Shown: positions 25,475 to 34,254, numbered from the stretch's first letter. The stretch is 64,000 nucleotides of DNA from Aggregicoccus sp. 17bor-14 (GCF_009659535.1 NZ_VJZZ01000002.1:1-64000), one strand, 5' to 3'. Program-made: numbers and translations. The notes: a model not told the origin generated them from the letters alone.

Positions 25475-26365
25475 ATGACACCTGCGATCCTCCCGCTGCT
25501 GCGCCGCCACCGCTGGGCCACGCTCCTCCTTCAGCAGGCCGCCGTGTTCGGCCTCAGCTTCGGCTTCATGGCGGGGGTGCACGCGCTCACCGGCAAGTCG
25601 CTGCACGGGGGCCGCGAGGCGATGGGGCCGCTCGAGTACGCGGGCCTGATGGCGCTCTTCGCGGGCCTCGTCCTCTTCACCCGCTGGCTCTACCACCGGG
25701 TGGAGGGCAAGACCGCCCCGGCGCTCGGGATGGCGCTCTCGTGGCCCGCCTTCGGGCACCTCGTCGCGGGCACGCTCGGTGGCTTCGTGCTGCTGGGCTG
25801 GCCGCAGCTGGTGGGGCTCGACACGGGGAGCCTGCAGGTGAAGGCCACCGTCTTCCAGCAGGGCGGCCCGCTGGCGGTGGCGCTGCTGATGGCGGCGGGC
25901 GCCCTCTCGCTCACGGCCAACAGCGTGATGGAGGAGGTGTGCAGCCGCGCCTTCCCGCTCATGCTCTGGCGCGAGAAGAGCCTCGCCTTCCGCCTCCTCG
26001 TCCCCGCGCTGCTCTTCGCCGCGCTGCACCTGGCCGTGGAGCCCTTCCGCGCGGGGGCCTTCGCACAGCGCACGGTGGCGGGGCTCGCGTTCTCCGCGCT
26101 CTACCTCCTCACGCGCAACGTGTGGCTCGCGGCCGGCGTGCACACCGGCACGAACGAGGCCGTGCTCTTCACCACCTCGCGCTGGCAGATGGGCGGGCTC
26201 TTCGCCACCGAGGGCGCGGCGTGGGGCCCGGAGTGGCTGCCGCTCGCGCTGTGGACGCTGCTCTTCGTGGGCGTGCTCGCGGTGCTGGTGCAGCGCGAGC
26301 GGGCGGCGGTCCAGACGGGCGGCACCGGACGGGAGACGGGCCTGGCTCCGGCGCTCGCGCGCTGA
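25475..26365 (+). CDS. CPBP (CAAX/Abi-type) intramembrane metalloprotease
   Basis: Membrane protein of 296 residues with about seven hydrophobic segments. The Abi/CPBP motifs are EEVCSRAFPL (EExxxR), FAALHLAV (FxxxH) and AGVHTGTN (HxxxN), in the correct order and in membrane helices. Members process prenylated or bacteriocin-type peptides; the bacterial substrate here is unknown. It starts at ATG 25475 and follows the S9 peptidase by 54 bases. Confidence 0.82.
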   Translation: MTPAILPLLRRHRWATLLLQQAAVFGLSFGFMAGVHALTGKSLHGGREAMGPLEYAGLMALFAGLVLFTRWLYHRVEGKTAPALGMALSWPAFGHLVAGTLGGFVLLGWPQLVGLDTGSLQVKATVFQQGGPLAVALLMAAGALSLTANSVMEEVCSRAFPLMLWREKSLAFRLLVPALLFAALHLAVEPFRAGAFAQRTVAGLAFSALYLLTRNVWLAAGVHTGTNEAVLFTTSRWQMGGLFATEGAAWGPEWLPLALWTLLFVGVLAVLVQRERAAVQTGGTGRETGLAPALAR

Positions 26366-26418
26366 CCAGGCAGGCAGGTCGGCTCCGCGTGTCGGTAACA
26401 GGTGCTAAGGGTCTCTGG

Positions 26419-26889
26419 ATGAGCACCGAAGCGACCGAGATCATGGAGCCGACGCTGTGGAGCAAGAACGGGTGGACCGCGCGCGTCATCAAGAACGAGG
26501 ACGATGACGGCTGGGCGGTGGAGATCCGCAAGACGGGCATCCCCGAGCCCGTGCTCATCAGCCCCTGGGTGATGGGGCGCGACAAGAAGACCCCGAAGCC
26601 CTTCGACGCCTCCGCCTTCGCCACCTTCGTGAAGACGGCCTCCGAGGTGCTCGACCGCTCGGAGCGCCAGCGCGACGCGGCGCTCACCAAGCGGCTCTCC
26701 ATCGCCTGGGAGGGCAAGTGGTACGAGGTGAAGCTCGAGCTGGTGCCCGACGAGCACGACCCGCACGCGCTGCTCTCGGCCGTGGATGACGCGCGCGAGC
26801 GCGTGGCCAGCTACCGCGTGGCGCCGAACTTCAAGTTCACCCGCGACACGATGAACGACTGGGCGCGCGCGGGCTTCCCGCAGCCGTAG
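26419..26889 (+). CDS. Conserved-looking hypothetical protein
   Basis: Soluble acidic protein of 156 residues starting MSTEATEIMEPTLWSKNGW. The first half reads W-ARVIKNEDDDGWAVEIRKTG and VLISPWVMGRDKKTPKP; the second half is charged and helical, ending in FTRDTMNDWARAGFPQP. I do not recognise a family. The start has a weak upstream purine tract. It converges on the DksA-like gene. Confidence 0.6.
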   Translation: MSTEATEIMEPTLWSKNGWTARVIKNEDDDGWAVEIRKTGIPEPVLISPWVMGRDKKTPKPFDASAFATFVKTASEVLDRSERQRDAALTKRLSIAWEGKWYEVKLELVPDEHDPHALLSAVDDARERVASYRVAPNFKFTRDTMNDWARAGFPQP

Positions 26890-26898
26890 CGCGGGGCC

Positions 26899-27276
26899 CT
26901 AGACGTCGCGCACGCCCGCGGGTGCGCCGTCCTCGAGCTCGTCCACGTTCGCGGTGGCCCAGGGGATGGCCTCCAGGCGCGCGAGCGGGATGGGCTCGTC
27001 GGTGAGGTCGCTCACGCCGTAGGTCCCCTCCGCGAGCTTGTCCAGCGCGCGCCGCACCTGGGCGAGCTCGCGGTCGTCCACGTCCGTGTGCGAGACCGAG
27101 ACCGTGTCGCGCCGCTGGTCCTCGGCGAGGTCCGCGTCGTCCCCGGGGTCTGCCTGGGCGGGGTCCGGGTCGGGACGGGAGTCGGCGTGCATCGCGGTGA
27201 GCCGGTCGTACTCGGCGCGCAAGCGTGCGGTGAGGCGCTCCACGTCCTCGCGGGTGAGCTGGGTGGCCTGTCCCAT
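26899..27276 (-). CDS. TraR/DksA-like protein lacking the zinc-finger cysteines
   Basis: Protein of 125 residues starting MGQATQLTREDVERL, with GGAG upstream of ATG 27276. The central coiled-coil and the segment RALDKLAEGTYGVSDLT followed by DEPIPLARLEAIPWA match the TraR/DksA/YocK C-terminal block. In DksA this block carries the zinc-binding cysteines. Here they are replaced by Val/Ser and the protein contains no cysteine at all. DksA-like proteins enter the RNA polymerase secondary channel; zinc-free versions exist. Function is inferred only from this similarity. Confidence 0.75.
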   Translation of the reverse strand: MGQATQLTREDVERLTARLRAEYDRLTAMHADSRPDPDPAQADPGDDADLAEDQRRDTVSVSHTDVDDRELAQVRRALDKLAEGTYGVSDLTDEPIPLARLEAIPWATANVDELEDGAPAGVRDV

Positions 27277-27658
27277 GGTCGGTCTCCTGCGGCTCCGCGA
27301 AGGGTGTGGACCGGAGCCCTGGGGCACCCTAACGACGCTGGCCCGCGGCGGCACCCCGTGCGCTGCGCCTCACGCCCCGTCAGCAGCCCCCGGGCGGCAG
27401 GGTGCGCGGCCTTCCCGCAGCCGGGGCACGGGCCGCCCGCCCGGGCGCTGGTCCCCGGCTCGGGAGCAGGGGCCCGGGTGAGGTCCTGTGCAGCCGCCTG
27501 CACACGGGCCTGTGCAGGCCGGTGCACGTGGCCGGGACGGCGCGGCGCGGCATGCCACGGAAGCGGGGCTGGCCGCGGCGTTGCACGGGGCCCAGCTGTG
27601 TCGGGCCTCTGCGCTCGGGCATACTGCCGCACCCCCTCCCGTCTGGAGTCCCCCCGCG
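27277..27658. other. Non-coding gap with short inverted/direct repeats
   Basis: The 382 bases between the DksA-like gene and the exonuclease-like lipoprotein show no convincing gene. Between 27486 and 27528 there is a cluster of related 8-base words: CTGTGCAG (27486 and 27510), CTGCACAC (27498) and GGTGCACG (27521). The first pair forms TGTGCAG-CCGC-CTGCACA, and 27508-27521 reads GGCCTG-TG-CAGGCC. They may be hairpins or a regulator site for the divergent genes. Confidence 0.35.
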
Positions 27659-28786
27659 ATGCCGCGCCCGCTGCCGCTCGTGCTGCTGTTGCTGTTGCCC
27701 CTCGCCGCCTGCGAGCCGCCCGCGCAGCGCTGGGACGTGCGCGAGCCCGTGCCGGTCATCCAGCGCGCGGGCGCGTGGACGCCGCCGCCCGCGCCCAGCC
27801 CGCTGCGGCTCAAGGTGATGACCTGGAACATCAAGTACGGGGCGGGCCGCATCGACTTCTGGTTCGACTTCTGGGGCGACCGGGTGGAGATGACGCGCGG
27901 CGAGGTGGAGGAGAACCTCGCGCGCGCCTACGCGCTGATCAACGAGGTGCGCCCGGACGTCCTGCTGGTGCAGGAGATCGAGGTGAACAGCCGCCGCTCC
28001 GCCTACGTGGACATGGTGCGCGGCCTGCTCGAGCACACCCACCTCAACTCGGCCGCCTACGTGGCCACCTGGGACAGCCGCTACATCCCCAGCGAGGGCG
28101 TGGGCCGGATGAACCTGGGCAACGCCATCCTCTCCACCTATCCCATCGTCTTCGCCGAGCGCATCCCGCAGGAGGACCGCTCGGACCAGGACCCGCTCAC
28201 CCGCACCTTCTACATCCACCGCGCCGTGGCGCGCGCCGTGCTGCAGGTGGGAGAGCGCCAGGTGGCGGCGCTCACGGTGCACACCGAGGCCTACGACACC
28301 GACGGCACGAAGCAGAAGCACCTGAAGCAGATTGCAACCCTGTTGCAGGAGGAGAAGCTGCCCTTCGTCATCGGCGGGGACTTCAACTCCCTGCCGCCCG
28401 TCGCGGTGCGCACGAGCCACTTCAACGACGAGCACCCCTCGTCGCTGGGCACCGAGTTCGAGCAGCCGCCGTACCCGCTGGAGGACATGGTGCCCTTCTT
28501 CCGCGACTACGTGCCGGCCATCCCGCTCGAGCGCATGGGCAGCACCGAGAGCACGCAGCGCCGCTACTTCACCCACAGCGTCATCGGCCCGGACACGGTG
28601 GGAAGCCTCGGGGAGCCCGGCTTCTGGAACCGCACGCTGGACTACCTCTTCGTGCGCGCGCCGGACGCGTGGGTGCCGGGCACCACGGACGTGCTGCAGC
28701 AGGCGGGGGACTCCGGCATCCAGTCCAACCCGCTCTACCTCAGCGACCACTGCCCCACGGTGGGCACCTGGGAGGTGGAGCCGTGA
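27659..28786 (+). CDS. Endonuclease/exonuclease/phosphatase-family lipoprotein
   Basis: Protein of 375 residues with lipobox LPLAAC. EEP-fold motifs in order: LKVMTWNIKYG (Asn metal ligand), VQEIEVNS (Glu), VGGRMNLGNAIL-type strand, HTEAYDTDGTKQKHLKQI, IGGDFNSLP (Asp/Asn) and YLSDHCPTVG (SDH). The catalytic residues are intact, so it is probably an active phosphodiesterase or nuclease in the envelope. It is first in a set of three lipoprotein/envelope genes (27659-31027). Confidence 0.82.
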   Translation: MPRPLPLVLLLLLPLAACEPPAQRWDVREPVPVIQRAGAWTPPPAPSPLRLKVMTWNIKYGAGRIDFWFDFWGDRVEMTRGEVEENLARAYALINEVRPDVLLVQEIEVNSRRSAYVDMVRGLLEHTHLNSAAYVATWDSRYIPSEGVGRMNLGNAILSTYPIVFAERIPQEDRSDQDPLTRTFYIHRAVARAVLQVGERQVAALTVHTEAYDTDGTKQKHLKQIATLLQEEKLPFVIGGDFNSLPPVAVRTSHFNDEHPSSLGTEFEQPPYPLEDMVPFFRDYVPAIPLERMGSTESTQRRYFTHSVIGPDTVGSLGEPGFWNRTLDYLFVRAPDAWVPGTTDVLQQAGDSGIQSNPLYLSDHCPTVGTWEVEP

Positions 28787-29565
28787 GGCGCGCGCTCGTG
28801 CTCGGCCTGCTGCTCGCGGCGGGCGCTGCTGCGGCCGCGCCGCCGCTCGCGCCGCGCGACAGCGCCCTGCTCGCGCCGCGGGGCTCCTGGTCCGTGGGCG
28901 TGCTCGAGCCCCTGCGCTACGCCGTGAGCGACCGCGTGACGCTGAGCGCGCACCCGCTGCTCTGCGCGCTCGCGCCCAACGCGGGGGCCGAGGTGGCGCT
29001 GGGCCGCGTGGGCGGCGTCGTGCTCGCGGGCGAGGCGGGCGCGAGCGTCCCCACGCTCGCGCTGCGGGTGCTGCAGGGGCACCTGCTGCCGGAGTGGAAG
29101 ACCTCGGGCCGCACGGTGGGGCTCTCGCTGGTGCCCCACGCCGGCGTGCGCGCGAGCCGCGCGCTGGGTGAGCCCGGGCTGCTCACCGTCTCGGCGGACG
29201 TGGCGGTGGGGCTGACCCGGCCGCTGGGCGAGACCCAGGGCCTCGGCGCCCCGGCGCCGCTCGAGCTGCTGCTCGCCCCCGCGCTGGGCGGCGTGCGCAC
29301 CCGCGCGGGCGTGCTCGGCGAGTGGGCGCTGCGGCCGCGGCTGCGGCTGCGGCTTCAGGGGGACCTGTTCCACTACGACGCCGGGGGCTCGCCGTGGAGC
29401 ACGCGGGTCGGGGCCGGGGTGGACGTGGGCGTGGGCGTGCACGGGCGGCTCGCCCTGGGGGCGCAGTGGTGGAGCTCGGACCAGCACGCCTACGACTTCG
29501 CCTCCGGAGAGCACCACCGCTCCCACGACTTCCTGCCCACGCTCGACTTCATCTGGGCGGGGTAA
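28783..29565 (+). CDS. Predicted outer-membrane beta-barrel-like secreted protein
   Basis: Protein of 260 residues starting at GTG 28783, overlapping the upstream stop (GTGA). The signal is VRRALVLGLLLAAGAAAAAPP. The mature part has about ten alternating beta-strand stretches (RVTLSAHPLL, GLSLVPHAGVR, LRLRLQGDLFHYDAG, GRLALGAQWWSSDQ) and ends with a short aromatic strand (DFIWAG), as outer-membrane barrels often do. It has no cysteine lipobox. Family not recognised. Confidence 0.55.
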   Translation: MRRALVLGLLLAAGAAAAAPPLAPRDSALLAPRGSWSVGVLEPLRYAVSDRVTLSAHPLLCALAPNAGAEVALGRVGGVVLAGEAGASVPTLALRVLQGHLLPEWKTSGRTVGLSLVPHAGVRASRALGEPGLLTVSADVAVGLTRPLGETQGLGAPAPLELLLAPALGGVRTRAGVLGEWALRPRLRLRLQGDLFHYDAGGSPWSTRVGAGVDVGVGVHGRLALGAQWWSSDQHAYDFASGEHHRSHDFLPTLDFIWAG

Positions 29566-29575
29566 GGTCAGCCGC

Positions 29576-31027
29576 ATGCGCACCCGGACGCCGCTGTGCC
29601 TGCTGCTGCTGCTGAGCGTGCTCGCGGCCTGTGGCGATGGCGTCCCTCCGGCCCACTACGACGCCTTCACGCTCGAGCTCGTCGACCTGGCCGAGGGCGC
29701 GCGCGTGGTGCCCGGCACGCCGCTCAAGTACCGCGTCCACTACGTGGGGGACCTCGCCCGCGACCTGCGCATCACCGCGGTGTTCACGCACGAGGCCACG
29801 GGGGAGAGCGCGTCCTTCTCGTGGTCCGGTCCCATCGAGGACACCTTCCGGATCGACGAGGGCGGCTTCTGGGTCATGCGCCACGCCTTCCTCGAGCGCG
29901 CGGGGCGCATCCGCGTGCAGCTGCAGGCCTCGCTCACCGCCACCCGCACGGGCAGCAAGCCGTGGGTGACGCAGGGCCCGAGCGTGTACGTGGAGCTGTA
30001 CCCGAGCCTGGACCGCGTGGAGGTGGTGCTCCCGGCGGCGGGTGAGCCGGTGCCCTACGGCGCGCCGCTCGAGGTGCGGGTGAGCGGCAAGGACCTCTAC
30101 GACGGCGTGCACCTCGCGGTGGTGGACGAGGAGGCGGGCGGGGCGGTGGAGGAGCTCGCGCGGGTGCTGCCCTTCGACGGGAGCCAGACCTCCATCGTGC
30201 AGACCTGGCCGCTGCGCGCGCGCGTCCTCGAGCGCGTGGGCACGCACCCGCTGCACCTCGTGGCGCGCTACGGCGAGCTGGAGCGCGCGTCCGGGCCGCT
30301 CGCCGTGCGCGTCACCCACACGGTGGACGAGGTGCGCGTGGTCGTGCGCGACCGGGCGGGAGCGGTAGGCCCCGCCCCGCTGGCCGTGCCGCGCCTGGGC
30401 GACGTGCTGGAGCTGGGCGTGCGCCTCTCGGGGACGCAGCTCGCGGGGCACACGCTCACCGTCAACGACGGCGCGCCCGTCACCGCTGCGGCGGACCAGG
30501 TGGAGCTGATGCTCCTCACCCCGAGCACCCGCGACTTCGACGACGGTGAGGGCCGCGAGACCTACACCTTCACCGTGCGCTCCGGCGGCATCGAGCGCAG
30601 CGCGAGCCTCACCCTGCAGCGCTGGGGCATCGAGCGCTGCGGCTGGCGGGCGAGCGACGGGCGCCCCTACGCCGGGGACGAGGCCGTGAACCGCGGCACC
30701 GACGTGGTGATGCGCGCCGAGCTCTGGGGCTTCCCCGACACCTCGGGCTGGCTCATCTTCCGCCACCCGCGGGCCACGTTCACGGTGTGGGAGCGCGACC
30801 CGGGCGGGAGGCCCACGCCCGGGGAGATCGACTCGCTGAAGAACAACGACGACGAGGGGGACTCCGTCGACGCGGACGTGAAGGCCGGCGCCTCCGAGGC
30901 GCACTGGACCACCGAGTACGACGACGAGTTCGACCTGCTGGACCTGCACGTGAACGCGGCCGAGTACTACTTCGAAGTGCACGTGGAGGACCAGGTGTGC
31001 ACCTCCGATGAAGTGCTCGTGTACTGA
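29576..31027 (+). CDS. Lipoprotein of unknown function
   Basis: Protein of 483 residues with signal MRTRTPLCLLLLLSVLA and lipobox LAACG. The mature part is built of several beta-sandwich-like blocks (VPGTPLKYRVHYVGDLARD, PVPYGAPLEVRVSGKDLY, RLGDVLELGVRLSGTQL), suggesting Ig-like domains. The acidic C-terminus (NNDDEGDSVDADVKAG) could bind calcium. It starts 10 bases after the barrel-like gene and probably forms an operon with it and the phosphodiesterase. No family recognised. Confidence 0.6.
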   Translation: MRTRTPLCLLLLLSVLAACGDGVPPAHYDAFTLELVDLAEGARVVPGTPLKYRVHYVGDLARDLRITAVFTHEATGESASFSWSGPIEDTFRIDEGGFWVMRHAFLERAGRIRVQLQASLTATRTGSKPWVTQGPSVYVELYPSLDRVEVVLPAAGEPVPYGAPLEVRVSGKDLYDGVHLAVVDEEAGGAVEELARVLPFDGSQTSIVQTWPLRARVLERVGTHPLHLVARYGELERASGPLAVRVTHTVDEVRVVVRDRAGAVGPAPLAVPRLGDVLELGVRLSGTQLAGHTLTVNDGAPVTAAADQVELMLLTPSTRDFDDGEGRETYTFTVRSGGIERSASLTLQRWGIERCGWRASDGRPYAGDEAVNRGTDVVMRAELWGFPDTSGWLIFRHPRATFTVWERDPGGRPTPGEIDSLKNNDDEGDSVDADVKAGASEAHWTTEYDDEFDLLDLHVNAAEYYFEVHVEDQVCTSDEVLVY

Positions 31028-31063
31028 GAGGGCGAGCGGGCCGCGAGAGCTCGCGAAAAGGCC

Positions 31064-31090
31064 TGTCGAAATTCCCCGGCGCCGTTCGAC
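31064..31090 (+). promoter_or_regulatory. Predicted ECF42-type autoregulated promoter
   Basis: TGTCGA (31064-31069), 17 bases, CGAC (31087-31090). Published work on ECF42 sigma factors describes a -35 TGTCGA and a -10 CGA/TC, and both appear here at normal spacing, 43 bases before the start of the DGPF gene. It would drive the DGPF (YCII) gene and the sigma gene that overlaps it. Confidence 0.65.
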
Positions 31091-31133
31091 CTCCTGTCAG
31101 CACCCCCGAAAACCACGGAGTCGGAGACACCCC

Positions 31134-31496
31134 ATGCGCTACCTGCTGAGCATCTACGAGAACGAGAAGAGGATGGAGACGATGCCGTCCGGCGAGGGCC
31201 GGCAGATGATGTCCGCGTACCGGGACTTCACCGAGTCCATCAAGAAGAGCGGCAACTACACGGCGGGCGAGGCCCTGCAGCCCACCGCCACGGCCACCAC
31301 CGTGCGCATCCGCGACGGCAAGCGCTTGGTCACGGACGGCCCCTTCGCCGAGACGAAGGAGCAGCTGGGCGGCTTCTACCTCATCGAGGCGCAGAACCTC
31401 GACGAGGCGGTGGCCATCGCCTCGCGCATCCCGGGCGCCCTCACCGGCTGCATCGAGATCCGCCCCGTGGTCGTGTTCGCCCCGCCCCAGAGCTGA
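31134..31496 (+). CDS. YCII-related (DGPF domain) protein
   Basis: Protein of 120 residues with the YCII/DGPF fold. The signature LVTDGPFAETKEQLGGFYLIEA and the C-terminal GCIEIRPVV are typical. DGPF proteins are coupled to ECF42 sigma factors, and exactly this arrangement is present: the sigma gene starts at the last base of the DGPF stop (TGATG). The role is thought to be accessory to the sigma factor regulon; the biochemistry is unknown. Confidence 0.88.
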   Translation: MRYLLSIYENEKRMETMPSGEGRQMMSAYRDFTESIKKSGNYTAGEALQPTATATTVRIRDGKRLVTDGPFAETKEQLGGFYLIEAQNLDEAVAIASRIPGALTGCIEIRPVVVFAPPQS

Positions 31497-32767
31497 TGAC
31501 CTCCATCGCCCACACGCTCGAGCGCGTGCACCACGAGGACTACGGGCGCCTCGTGGCCACGCTCATCCGCGTGCTGGGCGGTGACTTCGCCGCCGCGGAG
31601 GAGGTGGTGCAGGAGGCCTTCGCGGACGCGCTCGCGCAGTGGCCGGCGAGCGGCGTGCCCCGCGAGCCGCGCGCCTGGCTCGTGCGCGCCGCGCGCAACC
31701 GGGCGGTGGACCGGGTGCGCCGCGGCGTGCGGCTGGGCGCGCGGGTGGACGCGCTCGAGCAGGTGGCGCGCATCGAGCAGGCGCTCGCCGCGCCGCCGCA
31801 GGGCACGGGCTCGGGTGACTGGGAGGGCCCCGCGGACGACACGCTGCGGCTGCTCTTCACCTGCTGCCACCCGGCACTCTCGGAGGAGGCCCAGGTGGCG
31901 CTCGCGCTGCGCACGCTGTGCGGCCTCACCACGGAGGAGGTGGCGCACGCCTTCCTGGTGCCGGTGGCGACCCTGGCCCAGCGCCTGGTGCGCGCGCAGC
32001 GAAAGATCCGCGACGCGGCCATCCCCTACGCGGTGCCCGAGTCCGAGGCGCTGCACGAGCGCACCGGCGGCGTGCTGCACACGCTCTACCTCGTCTTCTC
32101 CGAGGGCTACGCGGCGAGCGCGGGCCCCGAGCTGCTGCGCGTGGACCTGTGCGCCGAGGCCCTGCGCCTGGCCCGGCTCGCGCGCACGCTGCTGCCACGC
32201 GACCCCGAGGTGGCGTCGCTCCTCGCCCTGATGCTGCTGCACCACGCGCGCGCCCGCGCCCGGGTGGCCGGGGACGGCGGGCTGGTGCTGCTGGACCACC
32301 AGGACCGAGCGCTGTGGGACCGCGCGCTGATGGCCGAGGGCGCGGCGCAGCTGGAGGCCGCGCTCGCGCTGGGCGGCCACGGGCCCTACACCGTGCAGGC
32401 CTCCATCGCCGCGCTGCACGCCCAGGCGCAGCGCCCCGAGGACACCGACTGGCCGCAGATCGCCGCCCTCTACGCGCACCTGTGCACGCTCGCGCCCGGC
32501 CCCGTGGTGCAGCTCAACCACGCGGCCGCCGTGGCCATGGCCGAGGGACCCGCGCGCGGGCTCGCGCTCGTGGACGACCTGGAGTCCTCCGGCCCGCTGC
32601 GCGACTACCACCTGCTGTGGGCCGCGCGCGCGGACCTGCTGCGGCGGCTGGGGCGCCGCGAGGAGGCCGCGCGCGCGTACACCCGGGCGCTGGGGCTCGT
32701 GCGCACGGAGCCCGAGCGGCGCTTCCTCGAGCAGCGGCTCGAGGAGCTGCGACCAGCGCTGCGCTGA
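31496..32767 (+). CDS. ECF42-type RNA polymerase sigma factor
   Basis: Protein of 423 residues. Sigma region 2 (about residues 10-75) contains YGRLVATLIRVLGGDFAAAEEVVQEAF and AWLVRAARNRAVD. Region 4 (about 110-175) contains LTTEEVAHAFLVPVATLAQRLVRAQRKI. A long C-terminal helical extension (about 185-423) has TPR-like repeats, as in the ECF42 group (DUF6596/COG4941). That extension is required for activity in characterised members, and no anti-sigma factor gene is nearby. It overlaps the DGPF gene upstream and probably drives its own promoter. Confidence 0.9.
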   Translation: MTSIAHTLERVHHEDYGRLVATLIRVLGGDFAAAEEVVQEAFADALAQWPASGVPREPRAWLVRAARNRAVDRVRRGVRLGARVDALEQVARIEQALAAPPQGTGSGDWEGPADDTLRLLFTCCHPALSEEAQVALALRTLCGLTTEEVAHAFLVPVATLAQRLVRAQRKIRDAAIPYAVPESEALHERTGGVLHTLYLVFSEGYAASAGPELLRVDLCAEALRLARLARTLLPRDPEVASLLALMLLHHARARARVAGDGGLVLLDHQDRALWDRALMAEGAAQLEAALALGGHGPYTVQASIAALHAQAQRPEDTDWPQIAALYAHLCTLAPGPVVQLNHAAAVAMAEGPARGLALVDDLESSGPLRDYHLLWAARADLLRRLGRREEAARAYTRALGLVRTEPERRFLEQRLEELRPALR

Positions 32768-32815
32768 GGCGCTGCGCCAGGCGCAACGCCCCGGCGCCTC
32801 GCGCATCCCGCCCGC

Positions 32816-33268
32816 ATGCCTCCCATCGACCCGCTGCTCGTGCTGCTCGCGCACGCCGCCGCCACCCTCTACCTCGTGGGGCTCATCTGGGTGGTGCAGG
32901 GGGTGCACTACCCGCTCTTTGCCCGGGTGGGGCCCGAGCAGGCGCAGGCCTACGCGCGCGAGCACGTGGTGCGCATCACCCGGGTGGTGGGGGTGCCCAT
33001 GCTGGTGGAGCTCGCCACGGGGCTGTGGCTCGCGCTGCGCCCGCCGCCCGGGCTCCCCCGGGAGCTGCTGTGGACGGGGCTCCTCCTGCTCGCGCTCATC
33101 TGGGGGTCCACCGCGCTCCTTCAGGTGCCCGAGCACCGGCGGCTCGAGCAGGGGCCGGACCTGGCGGCGGTGCGCAGGCTCGTGCGCGGCAACTGGCTGC
33201 GCACGCTGCTGTGGACCGTGCGCGGGGCGCTCGTGCTCCTGCTCCTCGCCCGGCTGCTGCGGCGCTGA
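32816..33268 (+). CDS. Small membrane protein, four predicted helices
   Basis: Protein of 150 residues with four hydrophobic segments. The first, LLAHAAATLYLVGLIWVVQ, is followed by GVHYPLFARVG. The second contains VELATGLWLAL and the third ends in LLLLALIWGST. A basic loop (PEHRRLEQGPD) precedes the fourth. The H-x-PLF-RV-G motif recalls small DUF-type integral membrane proteins found near sigma or regulator genes. Function unknown. It lies 48 bases after the sigma gene on the same strand. Confidence 0.6.
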   Translation: MPPIDPLLVLLAHAAATLYLVGLIWVVQGVHYPLFARVGPEQAQAYAREHVVRITRVVGVPMLVELATGLWLALRPPPGLPRELLWTGLLLLALIWGSTALLQVPEHRRLEQGPDLAAVRRLVRGNWLRTLLWTVRGALVLLLLARLLRR

Positions 33269-33339
33269 GTTCCTGGCGAGCACGGTGCGCTGCGTCCCGC
33301 TTGCCCCGGACGCGCAGCCGGGTCAGAACCGGAGACGTC

Positions 33340-34224
33340 ATGTCCACTCCTCCCTACCAGCCCGGCATCCTCGAGCCTCACGCCCCCGTGGGCCGCACCG
33401 TCACCCTCCGCATCGCTCCCGGCGCCGACGTGGTCGCCGCCCTGAAGCGCCTGCGCGACGAGTTCCCGCCCGAGCTGGGCGTGGTGGGCATCGGCCTGCC
33501 CACGGTGCTCGCGCTGGGCCGGAGCATCCCGGGCCTGCGCGTGTTCCCGGCGCTGGCGGGTCCGTCCATCAGCATCCCCTCCACGCAGCAGGCGCTCTGG
33601 TTCATGCTGCGCGGCAAGGACCGCGGCATCGTGTTCGACGCCTCGCGCCAGCTGCGCAAGCTGCTGGGCGCGGCCCTCCTCACCGTGGACGTGATGGACA
33701 CCTTCGTCTACCACGGCGGGCGGGACCTCACGCGCTTCGAGGACGGCACCGAGAACCCCAAGGACGAGGCCGCGGTGGAGGCGGCGCTCGCGCAGGGGGG
33801 AGAGGGCCTGCGCGGCTCCTCCTTCGTGGCGGTGCAGCGCTGGGTGCACGAGCTCCCGCGCTTCGAGGCGATGAGCGAGCGCGAGCGCAACGACGTCATC
33901 GGCCGCGACGTGGACACCAACGAGGAGCTGGAGGACGCGCCCGACACGGCGCACGTGAAGCGCACGGCGCAGGAGAGCTTCGAGCCCCCGGCCTTCATGG
34001 TGCGCCGCTCCATGCCGTGGGCGAGCGCGGACCGCGAGGGCCTGGAGTTCATCGCCTACGTGGCGGGCCTGGACGGCTTCGAGCAGATGCTGGGCCGCAT
34101 GGTGGGCGCGGAGGACGGGCGCCCCGACGGCCTCTTCCGCTTCTCCTTCCCCGTCACCGGCGGCTACTACTGGTGCCCGCCCCTCGCGGGCGGGCGATTG
34201 GACCTGCGCGCCCTGGGGCTCTAG
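33340..34224 (+). CDS. Dyp-type peroxidase
   Basis: Heme peroxidase of 294 residues, class B-like by length. The proximal heme ligand is His205 in DTAHVKRT, the distal Arg is in MVRRSMPW, and the acid is Asp135 in FEDGTENP. The usual GxxDG motif is changed: residue 132 is Arg instead of Gly (LTRFEDGTENP). There is no signal peptide. Dyp enzymes oxidise dyes, phenolics or heme; encapsulin cargo is another known role, but no C-terminal targeting peptide was recognised. Confidence 0.87.
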   Translation: MSTPPYQPGILEPHAPVGRTVTLRIAPGADVVAALKRLRDEFPPELGVVGIGLPTVLALGRSIPGLRVFPALAGPSISIPSTQQALWFMLRGKDRGIVFDASRQLRKLLGAALLTVDVMDTFVYHGGRDLTRFEDGTENPKDEAAVEAALAQGGEGLRGSSFVAVQRWVHELPRFEAMSERERNDVIGRDVDTNEELEDAPDTAHVKRTAQESFEPPAFMVRRSMPWASADREGLEFIAYVAGLDGFEQMLGRMVGAEDGRPDGLFRFSFPVTGGYYWCPPLAGGRLDLRALGL

Positions 34225-34254
34225 GGTCGGGCTTCCCCCCCGCCTGGAGCCCCC

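Noticed and set aside
27488-27658. Longer start for the phosphodiesterase-like lipoprotein
   Set aside because: The extension is low-complexity and would place the signal peptide in the interior.
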